A stretch of DNA of 64,000 bases from a virus: the IMG/VR virus record IMGVR_UViG_3300029319_000004, positions 39,017 through 103,016 of that record, one strand, 5' to 3'. Positions 39,401 to 48,400 of this stretch are shown here, piece after piece. Under the pieces are notes generated by a model that saw nothing but the letters and a program-made list of their open reading frames with translations, ran no database searches and was not told where the DNA came from. The position numbers and the translations under genes are program-made. Positions within the stretch are counted from its first letter, which is position 1; every line of letters begins with the position of its first letter.

Positions 39401-40397
39401 GCCTTTTGGAATATACGGAAAAATTAGAGGAACTGGCCCAGATGGATCAGTAATTGCATCTAAAGATTTGCTTAGTCTTGTGGAAAAAGGACCTGATCAA
39501 TCTTTAGTAAGAACTTTGATGGCTACTACTGAGGTTATTCCAGGATATCACTTTTTGTCGATTGACAATTTGGTTTTTGATAATTTCTTGAATACTATTT
39601 TAATAGACTTTTTAACTCCAAACAGCTCACCCAGAAGTGAAGAGTTAAAGCAAAGGTACGAAAATTATTCAAATGCATTAGAGATATGTGATGCTAGTGA
39701 TCTAGGAATAATGATAAACACACTCCTAGGTCGTGTTGGCCCATCTAAGCTTGGCTATATGCTTCCGCCAGAGATGGACTTCATAAACAATTCAGCGATT
39801 GCACCTTTTCAAATGGCTGTAGTTCCTCTTGCTCACGAGTTAGACAAAAGAGATCTTATGAATATGTGGCAAAATATAATGCCAGATATATCTACTAAAT
39901 TGATAAAATCTGTTGATAACATTTCGTTTAATCCAAATGCAAATTTCTTTGGAACGCCTGAAGCTGAATTTGACTTATTGGCAATATCTAAGACTGGTGG
40001 AAATCTAGGATCGCCTCCGCTAGCCGAAGTTTGCCCGGGCCAGTTCTTGAATACTAAATCTCTTTCAAAGAATTTTCAAAAAACTTTTGAAGACGATATA
40101 CTTCCTTATAATATTCCATTCATCCCTCCTAATTCATCTGCTTTTTTTGAAAAGCTTAAGTGGCTTGTATTTAAAGTAAAGCAGCGCGCTGCAAAAGATT
40201 ATGAAACCTACAGAGAGCGTCAAATAGATGCTGCAATTGCTTCGAAAGGATACCAAAGAAAACAACAACAAAACTTGCAATATTCTGCTCTAGATTGTCT
40301 AAATACAAAAGAGATCTATGGTGCAAACTGGCCCTATGATTTCTTCTCATTAACTGAGAGAGCAAAAATAGAAATTGAATATGAGGTGCAGTCTTAA
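30489..40397 (+). CDS. Giant virion structural/appendage protein (3302 aa) with repeated beta modules
   Basis: A 9.9-kb frame with its own short leader. After a ~110-residue N-terminal region (Ser/Arg-rich start 'MSRSRYITLEQSRASRANRA'), residues ~112-905 carry about five to six tandem copies of a beta module (see repeat entry). Residues ~905-1180 form a Gly/Asp/Pro-rich linker-like region, and the rest (~2100 residues) is a unique beta-rich part with no recognisable domain. One more module-like half ('TTPYEYATNLADAINRRCKV') appears near residue 2310. The protein ends at a TAATG overlap with the 342-aa gene. Size, composition and place point to a long fibre or baseplate appendage. No enzymatic residues, signal peptide or membrane helix were seen. 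Function by inference only. Confidence 0.6.
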   Translation: MSRSRYITLEQSRASRANRATTFTSVKTYTLGSRNTASVTASSEFVPLNTLIVDNFPETSKKGSWYLYVFDNPTGSFFQLETPEKTHKFIAVNDTTPLVPASASISVVANQAVAKITFDGTTIQNGENFRIIDGEGKTTLFTFDTGSTSSTGTTVGLSGRSTTSTIATAVASCINSESIKITATASGSSVELKQDIFGSHGNTLTQTSGSTTLNSGYRISNFSGGRGLNYSSHNQTITFSDASNNSYSASIDGGTRSTLSIDLVSIDNIASSAAASGSITVTDYSALTAATTASATVSVSSANITAGDTIRLIDSYGYAHSFRAVASRGNESTDYIFDSGSSSTTATNLARIINLNNSFSASASSNNVTITQFVGGAAGNTTITVTDSTGSAGLEVTSNFSSGADGTKIVLTSADGQQYNLLADSKVTSGDVSTTTASPTFRGNTLFFKIGSTNAATATNIKTALNQIGAFNSSISSNVISVTQQFAGTSGNISITENSSGLTADGFAGGTAGDSFVFTTRHSDSVTLRAGENFLVKSGDRELTRDNLISSINLNPILFANFTAFPHDCDPGIAVLTSRRAGTSENSHSVSFSSTSTAAGDIKIQDTAITNSRSISAQSFVSGAASATTSKTIIGVSSVTTPTEFAAEINTSLAAAITDGLKATTSASGATVSVVSSVAGSAGNNTISGSYVFGYNAFTSGFSGGADNVHVGSSKTDYATNLVSRINTSLSSYVTATLGDLTTITAPRHPPTGKITFVSTTLSDYTSQTITISGLEKTKTYKFSDECGDTGELSGSSVMVYLGNQTTINVNNIANEFVGALNHSNGHGFNIRVKNPSSGVIILSLKHGTENSITAMSKTAADSVMTKEDITQQTAVPITIAMKFGGDFRDAYPASISIDGSLFLDKTPSTSCDSCEDDVDNHFETGPIGGEGPSIINFDNIKGGGNTDTSDYLNPNYQDFYGSGSQANSDGLLNDILINRNGIYEYPTFKQYGEIIEKLGGGNYYTTPPLGMGFQPPEYDTAFEIPQPTGDGPPYKLGAIILDGDDDNIPDNATLGELGEIGEGDVFDPKPRIPGLPHLRAKPVQYFYEPALEDRHKPLIYQFASDEGSPNSVAIARQTLFNGIHFFSNKYQNIKYRLLDGDARDFKVGSLRKSHLYDLFRAARAMGGRRFRFRERLFPGELNSRRSQLNKRPDYHELDSIVAFDGQKIDPKQDIDHRKRLTDLRIFWRNKQVDRVRNIRASHADESVFLTPTSSLGGVYQPSPITKDGMFHEIRQISHGFYVQPGDLKDQLAGSDGRKHHIAAGISTRYQMAKTADSTPNLSENAIVINDERHEGNLNAQSGTPQQEPVKLNSSMIEAIVLPTSAMQGIDSPFLPEDSLIVAFSATSASFIDSNSQTVTNDVDVGHEIHYNQPFDFSLISMWPLDFPEYLRLPFKPKSNVPTLQSPDNSTYQVLDSGPFVYGIQRVGLAPNRIAPDRVEGANGTPVPNFYEFLENNPHASKLFNQEYANRLGDPKLATHGQNPKNQVTGAAGELLFSTKPTITLYNKHAYRRPLPFPSNGFLPGGKQFYSNLTTNSPSEALLFAAAYVFNGAEFSEPIFVDDASDLIRGYGIVSELSNELETTETSLASAISSAEPNSETLLSSYEPKPAISFQGGKLIGDSDKKEDSSGLIAQDVGTAYKYDYSSIHHTAFLRDGAPAPGTTYDYKLVLGKAAGAKFTTIENRDSYFTLERAAEGAAGYASATASMQYLRHAWPYYQPIWRLDKLTGRSPFHDSYQDFTNDVDIVGRGYSQIAEFTISDHFEHYNDFLIESINNDRPVYSITEFNRIKRNLNVPIDYAANFAKIIGSSNVGDVQVSVLAGQFGLLNESPRVIHTASAMSSTFNATSTMHDLEYADYTVVLNSLSASQYEEANGHWRMDSHSTAFMPKYMQADASKNFAKLSRQNDRGFLDDKDTIPNKITLTVKSIKKLLPQKDMYPLFRTMKLGSMLTDAFSDSISYSTREYDGINSGVTDSHKAAAATQSFLEPLFAPGIMFNSIKSGLGVSFPIFVDEGAGRGAPYYYGNPHIYGPWGPSPFTSSGQQHAGYDNLAYRIDDPVTMFSYGLANSAGVNRTAPTYLMRRPSFQLPFEAIYKPNYLEIMKKRKTYMVDDLFDQTRSTYVTGAYNQIEYETGTPGGSHEWTFTTASISYVITGTSNHAHMTGSRFTLSAWHAQSGEKTKDFDSQTQFDYGTPEDTFYWEFKNHPQSALDPSIALFPEINSLTASVDDESIDDFPLFLNYRFEGVANDTDAVNITGSQFLVGTTPYEYATNLADAINRRCKVTHSVQTGSTPSYDIDGNEVVASSKTMKLRIHQFFTASVLVDTTGKFGQPVGQVANVLTIHTAGPLMNHGIKEGILYFNDNDELVTFDDTNIHPLVFAREMRLPIGDANADCIFGTPICHTSSHGKRFTSSTTALGQVNHSYGFFDRPGSSHSRNVAQHEFKPHVLLYPDMPDTGSFQSRLYEASINNFLAETINFFIDSESEGRYYDLKMPVIVSDPIETVPVTSGTVYYMSVNLYMGKSHIMCEGPRFANMPHAAHNASSSMRGAFFGPPMEVVHRDSKINGPASGGYTSDAEAMSSNLTDPAYHHVTPPYFYGPSSILLRYQATSSGDVTIDDIWTNTKKSSLYFEEYITDIPDGSTTTIGDEVPVSDFFFPTSSLSPKVPTKKSVSQGSAARMKLEECVDVWSPKNLVEVQALDPATNIPSATPTKVWAMTPKWVCPVLDFGLPATLFMSASSYDSFDNKIFESSFQLNDPAIKSTLSYYNMLTGRSMWTGYGIDPYDGSDLKRIELYMNKQQLLKKQFEDYYEILKQDELENGNIEKETIAFVVEPDQDVSSVNKKGIYFQISETFPEELATQAASSVTFQTPYEGAENASGYYTSREEVFSSTSVTSSLVPLLGFNDTNRRPIGKISKSKVVSEAIVAIPYLPKPFGIYGKIRGTGPDGSVIASKDLLSLVEKGPDQSLVRTLMATTEVIPGYHFLSIDNLVFDNFLNTILIDFLTPNSSPRSEELKQRYENYSNALEICDASDLGIMINTLLGRVGPSKLGYMLPPEMDFINNSAIAPFQMAVVPLAHELDKRDLMNMWQNIMPDISTKLIKSVDNISFNPNANFFGTPEAEFDLLAISKTGGNLGSPPLAEVCPGQFLNTKSLSKNFQKTFEDDILPYNIPFIPPNSSAFFEKLKWLVFKVKQRAAKDYETYRERQIDAAIASKGYQRKQQQNLQYSALDCLNTKEIYGANWPYDFFSLTERAKIEIEYEVQS
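30822..33200 (+). repeat. Tandem array of ~80-190-aa beta modules in the 3302-aa protein
   Basis: Approximate copies: 30822-31170, 31367-31706, 31707-32027, 32028-32366, 32367-32613 and a diverged 32614-33200. Clear copies share: a strand with D-x-x-G ('FRIIDGEGKTTLFTFDT', 'IRLIDSYGYAHSFRA'), a central helix 'A-T-N-L/I-x-x-x-I-N', a strand 'I-T-A-T/S-A-S', 'V-x-L/I-T/K-Q' then 'G-x-x-G-N-T', and a closing 'F-S/A-G-G-x-x-G'. Nucleotide identity between copies is low, so these are old duplications at protein level, not recent DNA repeats. Confidence 0.6.
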
Positions 40398-41425
40398 TGG
40401 AATTTTTTGATTCAAAAGAAGAAGTTATTGATCTTCAATTAACTCAGTTTGGGCGTCATTTGCTCTCTAAGGGGAAATTTAAGCCTGTATATTATTCTTT
40501 TTTTGATGACGATGTGCTTTATAATTGTGAAAATGCAGGGTTTTCAGAAGAACAAAACCAAACTCACGAAAGAATATATAAAGCAACAGAAAATCTTACA
40601 GGTTCTGGTGCTCCAAGAATGAAACCTCAAATATCTTTCTTAAGCTTAGAAAAAGAATTTCTTAATAACTACAATAAAACTGTTTCTGGGCAAGAAAAGC
40701 CTGGTGACCCTGGGCAGCAGCCAACAGCAATAAAAAATTATACCCTGCCTCAGCCAATTGGTACTATCGCGGTTGACAAAGACTCCGCCCCAGCATTTTC
40801 TGTGAAGGTCTTACAAGGAGAAATATCCAGTTCAGCCGGATTTATAGATCTTAAGCAAACATCTGGTGGCAAAAATACAATTATGATACCTCAGCTTGAG
40901 ATGGAGCTTGATATAGAATACATACCTCAAGAACACGATGAATTTTATGAAATAGAGGACGCGTCTGCTATATCTTTTGGTGTTACAACAAAAAATGAAG
41001 AAATGTTTTTGTTTGTTAAGATTTTAGAGGAAAATGCGCCGTATCAAAAAAGAAATTTTGATATGGAGGTTTATGAAATATCTGAAGAGGTGTCTGGTTC
41101 AACTACGGTTGAGCACCTCAGACAATTAGAGTTTTTTAATATGCCTAAGTGGCTTTTTGATAGTGAAAAACCAAGTGATCCATCGCTTTTAATAAGCTCA
41201 AACACCACTCCTGAGTTAGCTCAAAACAATGTTGAATACTATTTTGATGTTTTTGTTGATGAAGAAATTGATGAAGAAATTTGCAGGCTAGATCCTGACA
41301 CATTTAATAGAGGTGTCTTTGCAAATAAAGATAATAAATTATGTCGTGATGTATTAAATGATGATAATAAAGTATCTTATGATATTTATGAAGCAGAGGC
41401 TGATGATCCTGGAGAAGTTTGCTAA
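40397..41425 (+). CDS. Virion structural protein (342 aa), FKPxYY family
   Basis: A 342-aa protein starting at the TAATG overlap with the 3302-aa gene. The first ~55 residues ('FFDSKEEVIDLQLTQFGRHL', then 'LSKGKFKPVYYSFFDDDVLY' and 'EEQNQTHERIYKATENL') form a motif I know from marine phage structural proteins of unknown role. They also match the N-terminus of the 347-aa protein at 48476 (see findings). The rest is beta-rich and acidic, ending in a strongly acidic tail. There is no catalytic motif. Its place between appendage proteins suggests a small adaptor in the tail or baseplate. The next gene starts at the overlapping ATG 41425. Confidence 0.6.
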   Translation: MEFFDSKEEVIDLQLTQFGRHLLSKGKFKPVYYSFFDDDVLYNCENAGFSEEQNQTHERIYKATENLTGSGAPRMKPQISFLSLEKEFLNNYNKTVSGQEKPGDPGQQPTAIKNYTLPQPIGTIAVDKDSAPAFSVKVLQGEISSSAGFIDLKQTSGGKNTIMIPQLEMELDIEYIPQEHDEFYEIEDASAISFGVTTKNEEMFLFVKILEENAPYQKRNFDMEVYEISEEVSGSTTVEHLRQLEFFNMPKWLFDSEKPSDPSLLISSNTTPELAQNNVEYYFDVFVDEEIDEEICRLDPDTFNRGVFANKDNKLCRDVLNDDNKVSYDIYEAEADDPGEVC

Positions 41426-44400
41426 TGGCTAGTAATGTTTTAGATACTCTTGTTGGCGATATTCTACCTCATGTTCACATTAAAAAAATTATTGTTGAAG
41501 ACTGGGATGGTAGTAGCCAAGCCGGCTTAAATGATGGTCCTGGCATACCATATCTTCATACAATAACTGTCCAAATGGAGCTTTATCAGCGTAAAGATAG
41601 CTTATTAAAAAGTTCATGGCTGGCAGATATAGACTTAAACCTTGAAGAAGAAGGCGTAACTAGTCTTTTTGATTTTTTTAAATTAAATTTTGCAACTGTT
41701 CAAAGTTCTACCTCTATTAGGAAGCTAAGAAAGTCCAATCCTACTAGTGCCCTAAAATCAAATCAATCTGTATATCTACACAAACAATCTGATATTTCTG
41801 ATCAAGATTATTGGCCGGCCGCTTTTAAAGGAAGAGAGTCAGGGATGGGTGTTTCGTCGGCGTATGGTGATCCATTTGCTAGAAAATGGAGCGTTCCTGT
41901 TCATCTAGGTGCTCTTGCTGGTCTAACTCAATCAGGCTTCGATGGTAATTCTTCTGTTTTACATGATGCTAAAATTAGAGAAGAAATTTATAATGGGGAT
42001 GTGTACTACGCTATACCATATCAAACTAAGTTTAACTGGCGACCAGTTATGGAATTGTCACAGGTCGCTGAATATGATGCTTCTGGAGAAAACCTGGCCG
42101 CGTCAATTAAGAAAAAAAATGAAAAACTTATTGGTGATGTGTCACGTTTAGTTACTTCCGGCGAACTATCAGCGTACAACCTTGGGTTTGTAGCATATAT
42201 GTCTCTAAAGTTAGACGATGCTTTGGGCCTTCCAGCAAACTCTGTCTATAGAGATGTGGTTAATCTAGAGGGCACAATATCTACAGAAGTTATAATGGCC
42301 AATGGTGTTCCAGTTGACACAAGAGAGGCTTTTGTTGACCCCAATGGAAAGGAGTGGTCTGGCGCTGTGCACTATCATGGCCCAGAAAACCCAGTTGAGG
42401 GATATCAAGGATACATGGTTGGACTTAAGCACCGTCCGGGAGAGAACCAGCCAAAGTTAACTGTCATAGAGAAACCTAATGTTTTAATTTCTGATATGAC
42501 AGACCCAATTCAACAAAAAGTGCCAAATGAGATGTTTAGTATTGATAAGTCTGGCAATGTTGTTGTAACCGGCGAAGACTCAACATCAAATATTGGGCCT
42601 TCCTACGCTAATGCAAAAGAAATTTTTGATTTAATAAACGAGCCTATACAGGTTCAGTATCAAAAAAACACTGTAAAGGATATTTTTAAGAACGATAAAG
42701 ATAATGATACTGAATTCTCTGGCCTGTACGTTAGTAGGGACTCTTCCAACAATGCCAGAGGAATGTTTTTCATTGATTTTAGAGAACTTTTATTAAATAA
42801 TTCTCAATACATGCAATATATCAGGCCACAAATTAGAAAAAGCCTAGGTGTTGTTTCAGAGGCACTTCTTAAAAGCAGGATAATAAATTTATCTTTGTAT
42901 AGAAGAAGAATTAACCCGCATATAATGGAAAAAGGCTATAAGGCCTTTGCTGTAAACACAAGTTATGAACACCCACCAGAGCTTATAGGGACACTTCAAG
43001 ATAATGATTCTTTCAAAACTGCATTTACTTCTTATGAAAAAAGCACTACTTCTTTCAGAGAGACAAAAATAGATACGGAAAAATCAAACTTTACAAGATA
43101 TTTTGCTTTTTCTGACTCTGATATTTCGCTTTTAGGGTCAGGGTATTATCAATATGAAGTCGAGCTTGAGTTTTTTGATGGCACTGCAATTGTAATGCAG
43201 GAATTATCAGATAATTTAAAATCACTTAAAGTTGAAATAGACGATTACGGCAGATTAGCGTCATCTTCAGAACAAAAACAGGTTGCGCAAAGCGAAACAT
43301 TGCAGAAAATTAAAGGAAGCAAGAAATCTACTTCTGTTACTACTAATAAATACATGTATGTTCCGTACTATGATAATAATTACAAATCTTACAGAACGGA
43401 ATTTTCTAAATTAGCTCATGAACAGTTTCAAAAAAATGGATCGCATGTTTGGACAAGAACAGCAGAGGCCATGGTTATTTATTTTACTTTATTTTCATCA
43501 AAAAAATTGTCTACAGATCTTTTAGGCCAATCTAAAGTAGGAAAGAAAATTCTTAAAATGTTAATGCCTGGTCCTGTGATAAATGGAAGTCCGGATGAAA
43601 TTGCGCTTGTCTCCAGAATATTGAACAACTCGATCAAGTCTTTAGATAAAATTTTGTATCAAAAATCGTCAAAAAAACAATATAATTCAAATATTTTTCA
43701 AAGCATTGTTAAAACAGATGATCCAAAAAATGAATTTGACTATAAAATGCCTTCATATTCAACAATAAAAGAAAAACATAGCTATGATCATCCAAGAGAA
43801 ATAGTTAGAGCATCTCGCGCCTCATCTTTTTACGCTGATTACTTATCAACTAATAATGAACCACTTTTTTCAAGTTACTCTGGGCCTAGAGTTATTTCAA
43901 AACAAACTTTCAAAAAAAGATGTTACTTAGAGCTTTTAAAGTTTTCTCCTTTGGCGTTAAATCAATTTGCTGTGCATGGCACAGACCCAGAATCTGCACC
44001 TTTTGGAGGAGCTATTCCAAGATTGATTCAAGGGCAGGCTAGACGAGACGCAGACAACTTCACCATGGATAATCTTTCTAAAACTATGTTTAGCTATTTG
44101 TGTCCATCGCTCATATCTTTAGCATCTAATGTTGAAAATGAAGCTAGTTTTAATTTTAGATATTCAACTTTTGATTTAAAAGCAGAGGAAGTTCTGCTTG
44201 GTAATTTACAACCAGCCTATACTAATATAATATCAAGAAGAGGTAGAAACAACAGCTTGTTAAACACTATGCTTTTGACCATAGGAAATTATGCAAAAAA
44301 TTTGCAAGATGTAAGATATGCAGAACAAGTTGATGCTTTTATAATTCCTCCCGATATCGCTCTAAGGCTCCCAGGTCCACCATCTCAGTCCCACAACAAT

Positions 44401-45423
44401 CTTGTACAGTCTGAGGCTTATAAATCATTTTTTTCAAAGCATAACATCACTATTCATGACACGTCAGCCCACACTAAAATATTTGGTGATGGACTAGTCA
44501 AAGAAGGTGGTGCACTTGGATATAGCCACACTCCTTCTGTTGATGAATTTCCCCTTCGAAGTGAGTATTTTACAGATTCTGGCGTGCAGCCAAGATCGTT
44601 TTTTTCTAAAATAATCACCTCAAAAGAACAAACATACTTAAAAGTTCCAAAAGGACAAATTCAACCTTATGATTACTCTGTAAATTTGCCAAATATTTTT
44701 AAATTTAAATATGTTAGAGATGATTTTGAATCTGCAAATATTGATGTCAAGTTTTTAAATGGCACATTTTTTAATATGTTGGCTGCGTCAAATGAAAGTC
44801 AAACTTCTGAACTTAATGCATTTAAGTTTTTTAATTTTAACATGGTTGTGAAAATAGAAAAATTGTCAGGTCATGGCCTAGCAGGCGTTGGTGCATCTGC
44901 AGCGATAGAAGAAAAATGGCAGCTTTTAACTGAGTCTGACTTAGTTGGCGAAGAAAGATTACTATGTAAAATGAGTTATTATGATTCTTCTTTGTTATCT
45001 GGTATTGAGCTTCCTATTTTAGATCAATATTTTATTCTATCTCCTAATTCAAATGAAGAAACAGTTCCAATAATGCTGCCATCTGTGCTTCTAGGTCCCT
45101 TGGTAGACAGTACACTGGCTGATGATATTCTATATTTTGAGAGTCAAAATATTGATAAGTTAAATGAGATGATGACAATATTAGAGAAAGGAAAAACTAA
45201 AATTAGCCCCTCGTCTCTAAAGTTACCATCCTTAACCGGTCCGGTTTTGGATCAAATTAGCTCTGCAGTTGTTCCTGGACAAACACAAACTCCAACTGCA
45301 CAAGATGTTACTCTGCCAAGCCAAACTCAGACGCCAGGTGAGGCACCCTCCTCCCCATCACCAGGAGGAACAGTTACAGGTGGCGGAGGAGGCTACGGCG
45401 GTGGAGGAGGAGGTTCATACTGA
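41425..45423 (+). CDS. Large virion structural protein (1332 aa) with Gly-rich C-terminus
   Basis: I start the gene at ATG 41425 (TAATG overlap with the upstream stop, GGAG about 11 bp upstream); a TTG six bases earlier is possible but unlikely. The protein begins 'MASNVLDTLVGDILPHVHIK' and is a mixture of beta and helix with no recognised domain. Around residues 430-620 there is a well-ordered stretch containing 'GLYVSRDSSNNARGMFFIDF' and 'YYQYEVELEFFDGTAIVMQE'. The last ~60 residues are Thr/Pro/Gln-rich and end in a glycine run ('GGGGGYGGGGGGSY'), as seen in flexible tail-fibre or attachment ends. Overlaps the next gene by 1 bp. Probably a structural protein of the tail appendage block. Confidence 0.55.
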   Translation: MASNVLDTLVGDILPHVHIKKIIVEDWDGSSQAGLNDGPGIPYLHTITVQMELYQRKDSLLKSSWLADIDLNLEEEGVTSLFDFFKLNFATVQSSTSIRKLRKSNPTSALKSNQSVYLHKQSDISDQDYWPAAFKGRESGMGVSSAYGDPFARKWSVPVHLGALAGLTQSGFDGNSSVLHDAKIREEIYNGDVYYAIPYQTKFNWRPVMELSQVAEYDASGENLAASIKKKNEKLIGDVSRLVTSGELSAYNLGFVAYMSLKLDDALGLPANSVYRDVVNLEGTISTEVIMANGVPVDTREAFVDPNGKEWSGAVHYHGPENPVEGYQGYMVGLKHRPGENQPKLTVIEKPNVLISDMTDPIQQKVPNEMFSIDKSGNVVVTGEDSTSNIGPSYANAKEIFDLINEPIQVQYQKNTVKDIFKNDKDNDTEFSGLYVSRDSSNNARGMFFIDFRELLLNNSQYMQYIRPQIRKSLGVVSEALLKSRIINLSLYRRRINPHIMEKGYKAFAVNTSYEHPPELIGTLQDNDSFKTAFTSYEKSTTSFRETKIDTEKSNFTRYFAFSDSDISLLGSGYYQYEVELEFFDGTAIVMQELSDNLKSLKVEIDDYGRLASSSEQKQVAQSETLQKIKGSKKSTSVTTNKYMYVPYYDNNYKSYRTEFSKLAHEQFQKNGSHVWTRTAEAMVIYFTLFSSKKLSTDLLGQSKVGKKILKMLMPGPVINGSPDEIALVSRILNNSIKSLDKILYQKSSKKQYNSNIFQSIVKTDDPKNEFDYKMPSYSTIKEKHSYDHPREIVRASRASSFYADYLSTNNEPLFSSYSGPRVISKQTFKKRCYLELLKFSPLALNQFAVHGTDPESAPFGGAIPRLIQGQARRDADNFTMDNLSKTMFSYLCPSLISLASNVENEASFNFRYSTFDLKAEEVLLGNLQPAYTNIISRRGRNNSLLNTMLLTIGNYAKNLQDVRYAEQVDAFIIPPDIALRLPGPPSQSHNNLVQSEAYKSFFSKHNITIHDTSAHTKIFGDGLVKEGGALGYSHTPSVDEFPLRSEYFTDSGVQPRSFFSKIITSKEQTYLKVPKGQIQPYDYSVNLPNIFKFKYVRDDFESANIDVKFLNGTFFNMLAASNESQTSELNAFKFFNFNMVVKIEKLSGHGLAGVGASAAIEEKWQLLTESDLVGEERLLCKMSYYDSSLLSGIELPILDQYFILSPNSNEETVPIMLPSVLLGPLVDSTLADDILYFESQNIDKLNEMMTILEKGKTKISPSSLKLPSLTGPVLDQISSAVVPGQTQTPTAQDVTLPSQTQTPGEAPSSPSPGGTVTGGGGGYGGGGGGSY

Positions 45424-48400
45424 TGTCTGACTTAGTAGGAAAAAAGAAACTTGTTATAAATGATGAACTTTGGGGCGCCCCTGAGCAAACAGCTGGTCAT
45501 GAGCCAGTTTTTGAAGATCCAAATTTTGATGTTATGGTGCAAAACTCACCAGTTGGAATGACATTTTTAGCTTATGATAGTAATGGATTTCAAACGGAAG
45601 ATAATTTAAGAATAGCATTAGGAAAAAATTGGAATACCGCCCCAGAAGACTCTAATGACGAAAATTCTCAAGTTGTTACAAAAAATGATTGGGGTTCTTT
45701 AAAGCTTTTTTACGGACAGCCTTTAGGTATAAAATATTGTTTTGAAGGTCAGGGTCTAGATTCAGAATATCCTGGATTCTACTCTGAAGCAGGATCTCCT
45801 ACAATTGCTATTGAATCGTTTTTCACAGAGGGACTTATAGCGGATCCAATTTATTTTGAGGCTATTTGGAAAGAAAAAATTGTTGTGTCTTGTTCTGTTC
45901 CAAAAGGACCAAAAGCTGATTTGGAAGATGATGCAGCAGCTAATCCAGAGCTTAACAAATTTAAAAGACCAAATTTAGAGTTATGGTCTGGGTTTATAAA
46001 AACAGGAGTTATTTCTGATGGAAAGTATTACTTTCCAATTATTAAAAATAAGGGTAACGGACTTCAAGTTGATGTCGTGCCAGGTAGAATGTATGGCGAT
46101 CACTATCATGAATCTGTTAACCCTTTTACACCAAAAGAACTGTTATCTAAACAGCCATTTGGAAAGTCTGCTTTTGCCAATGTAAGCACTTATTATAAAT
46201 CAACCAGCGCTTCTACTTCAAATATGCTTTTTAGTAATTTATCATATGAAAAGTTTATTGGTCAATTGGCAGATCCATCTAACATTGGGGTTTCAGTTTT
46301 TCCTGGCAATGTAGCTAGCTTTAATACAATTATGCCAACTCCATATGGTTTTTTAAGATTAATGACAAATAAATTTGAGGTTGAAGATCTTTATGACCTA
46401 GATGTACCATCTAGCACTCTATTTCCGCATCCTTACAAAAATGTCGGCCAGCTTTTTAAGAATTTTCCATTAGAGGCATTAACAACATATTTTTCTAGAG
46501 TGCCTCATCAAACTTTATCAAAATTTATGAAAAGCAGTTTTAAAAATTTAGATATTTCAGCTTTCATGGATGAATATTTTATAAGATGGCAAGAAGCGCA
46601 CACATCAATCAACACAAAGGGCACTCAATCAAAATCAACTCGATCTTTGTTTTTGCAGCTTTTAGATCAAAGATTGTCAAACATCGTTATAAGCCCAGAA
46701 ATGATAAAAAAATTAGATAAAGTTGAATCTATTAAGAAATATTTTCCTTTTTATTGTGAGTTAGAATTTAGTACTAGTATATTCACTGAACTTGGAGATT
46801 TAATTAAAAAACTTTTATTTACTAAATTTTTTACTAATAAGATAGCAGAGTTTAACACAAGAGACTACTCAGATCCAAGTCAGTTGGCAACTACGCACAC
46901 CCCAGCAGCGGAAGTACCCTTTTACGATCACTATACTGATGGATATTATGAGAATATATTAGCTGATGAGATGATTGGAGATCAGCAAACCGGTAAAACA
47001 GTTACTCAGTCCAACCTTCAGTTTAGTGTTGGCTCTGTTGACGGATCTGTGTCTCAAGAGGTAACCAAAAAGGTGTATGATATTGCGTCTCTTTTGAATA
47101 CATATCTTGATGAAGATAACGTGGATTATTATAGGGACCCTGGAGACAACGGCACTAGTTTAGATATCCAAGATTACATTACATATCTTCGAAGCGACCT
47201 AGAAGAGCCAATAAATATTGATGAATACAATAATGTCTGGAAAAATGTGTTAGGTCAAATTTTAAAAGTTAAATTATTAAAAACTTATAAAAAACATCAC
47301 AGAACATATCAAGACTTGCTAGAAGGTAAGCCAGCTTATTATGAAACAATAGCTTATAAAATTGAAAAATTTGAAAAAAATCCTGAAGACGCTCCTAGCG
47401 CGTATACTCCTGTGCAAAGTTTTATTATTCCAAATACCTCTGAGTTGGATGTTTTTAAATATGTCGACACACAAGTTAGATATGGAGATACAAAAGTCTA
47501 TCGATATGATGTAAATGCTATCAAAATAGTTTTTGGTTGCAACTACAGATATTCTTTTAATGATGAAGCTGATGGATTTGAGGCTGTAGATGCATCGACA
47601 CCAGAAAAAGTTTTGAATCCAAACAATTATCAAGATTTATTGGCAACTCCTTTTTCTGAAGATGGAGAGCCTCAACAATATAGCGCTACTTGTGGAGTAG
47701 AGATCTATCCCAGCATTGTTATGATGGAAGATTTGTATTTTAGGACGCCTGATATTATTATATCAGATAACCCACCGATATCTCCAGATGTTAACATAGT
47801 GCCCTACAGAGCGGTTAATGATAGAATTTTAATCTTACTCAATAATATGATAGACTCCCATAGGCTACCACCAATAGAAATATTAGATTCAGATAATGAT
47901 AAATTTGAGTTTAACAAAAAAGCTCAATTAACACCGGATGATAAAATTTTATTTTCATCTGATGATGCAATTAAAAAATACGAAATATTTAGGACAGAAA
48001 AAGAGCCTTATTCATACACAGATTTTGAAAGAATCGAACAAACCTCAAAAACACACTATGTTGATCAGATTACACCAAATAAAAGATACTGGTATTGCTT
48101 TAGATCTATAGATGATCACGGCAATATATCAAACCCAACAGCTGTTTTTGAAGTTGAGCTTGTTGACGATCAGGGCGCGGTTAGACCAATGATAAGAGTC
48201 TTTAATTTTAAAGAACCAAAGAATTCTCAGGCGATTAAGGAATGTCAAAAATATTTAATGATAAGACCTAGTTTTGAGCAAATTTACTATGATGGTGAAA
48301 AAGACCTAGATCACATGTTTAACAACAAAGATGACACAACTAAAAGAAAATTCAAAATTAGGCTTACTTCTAAATCAACTGGAAGAAAAATAGACTTTAA

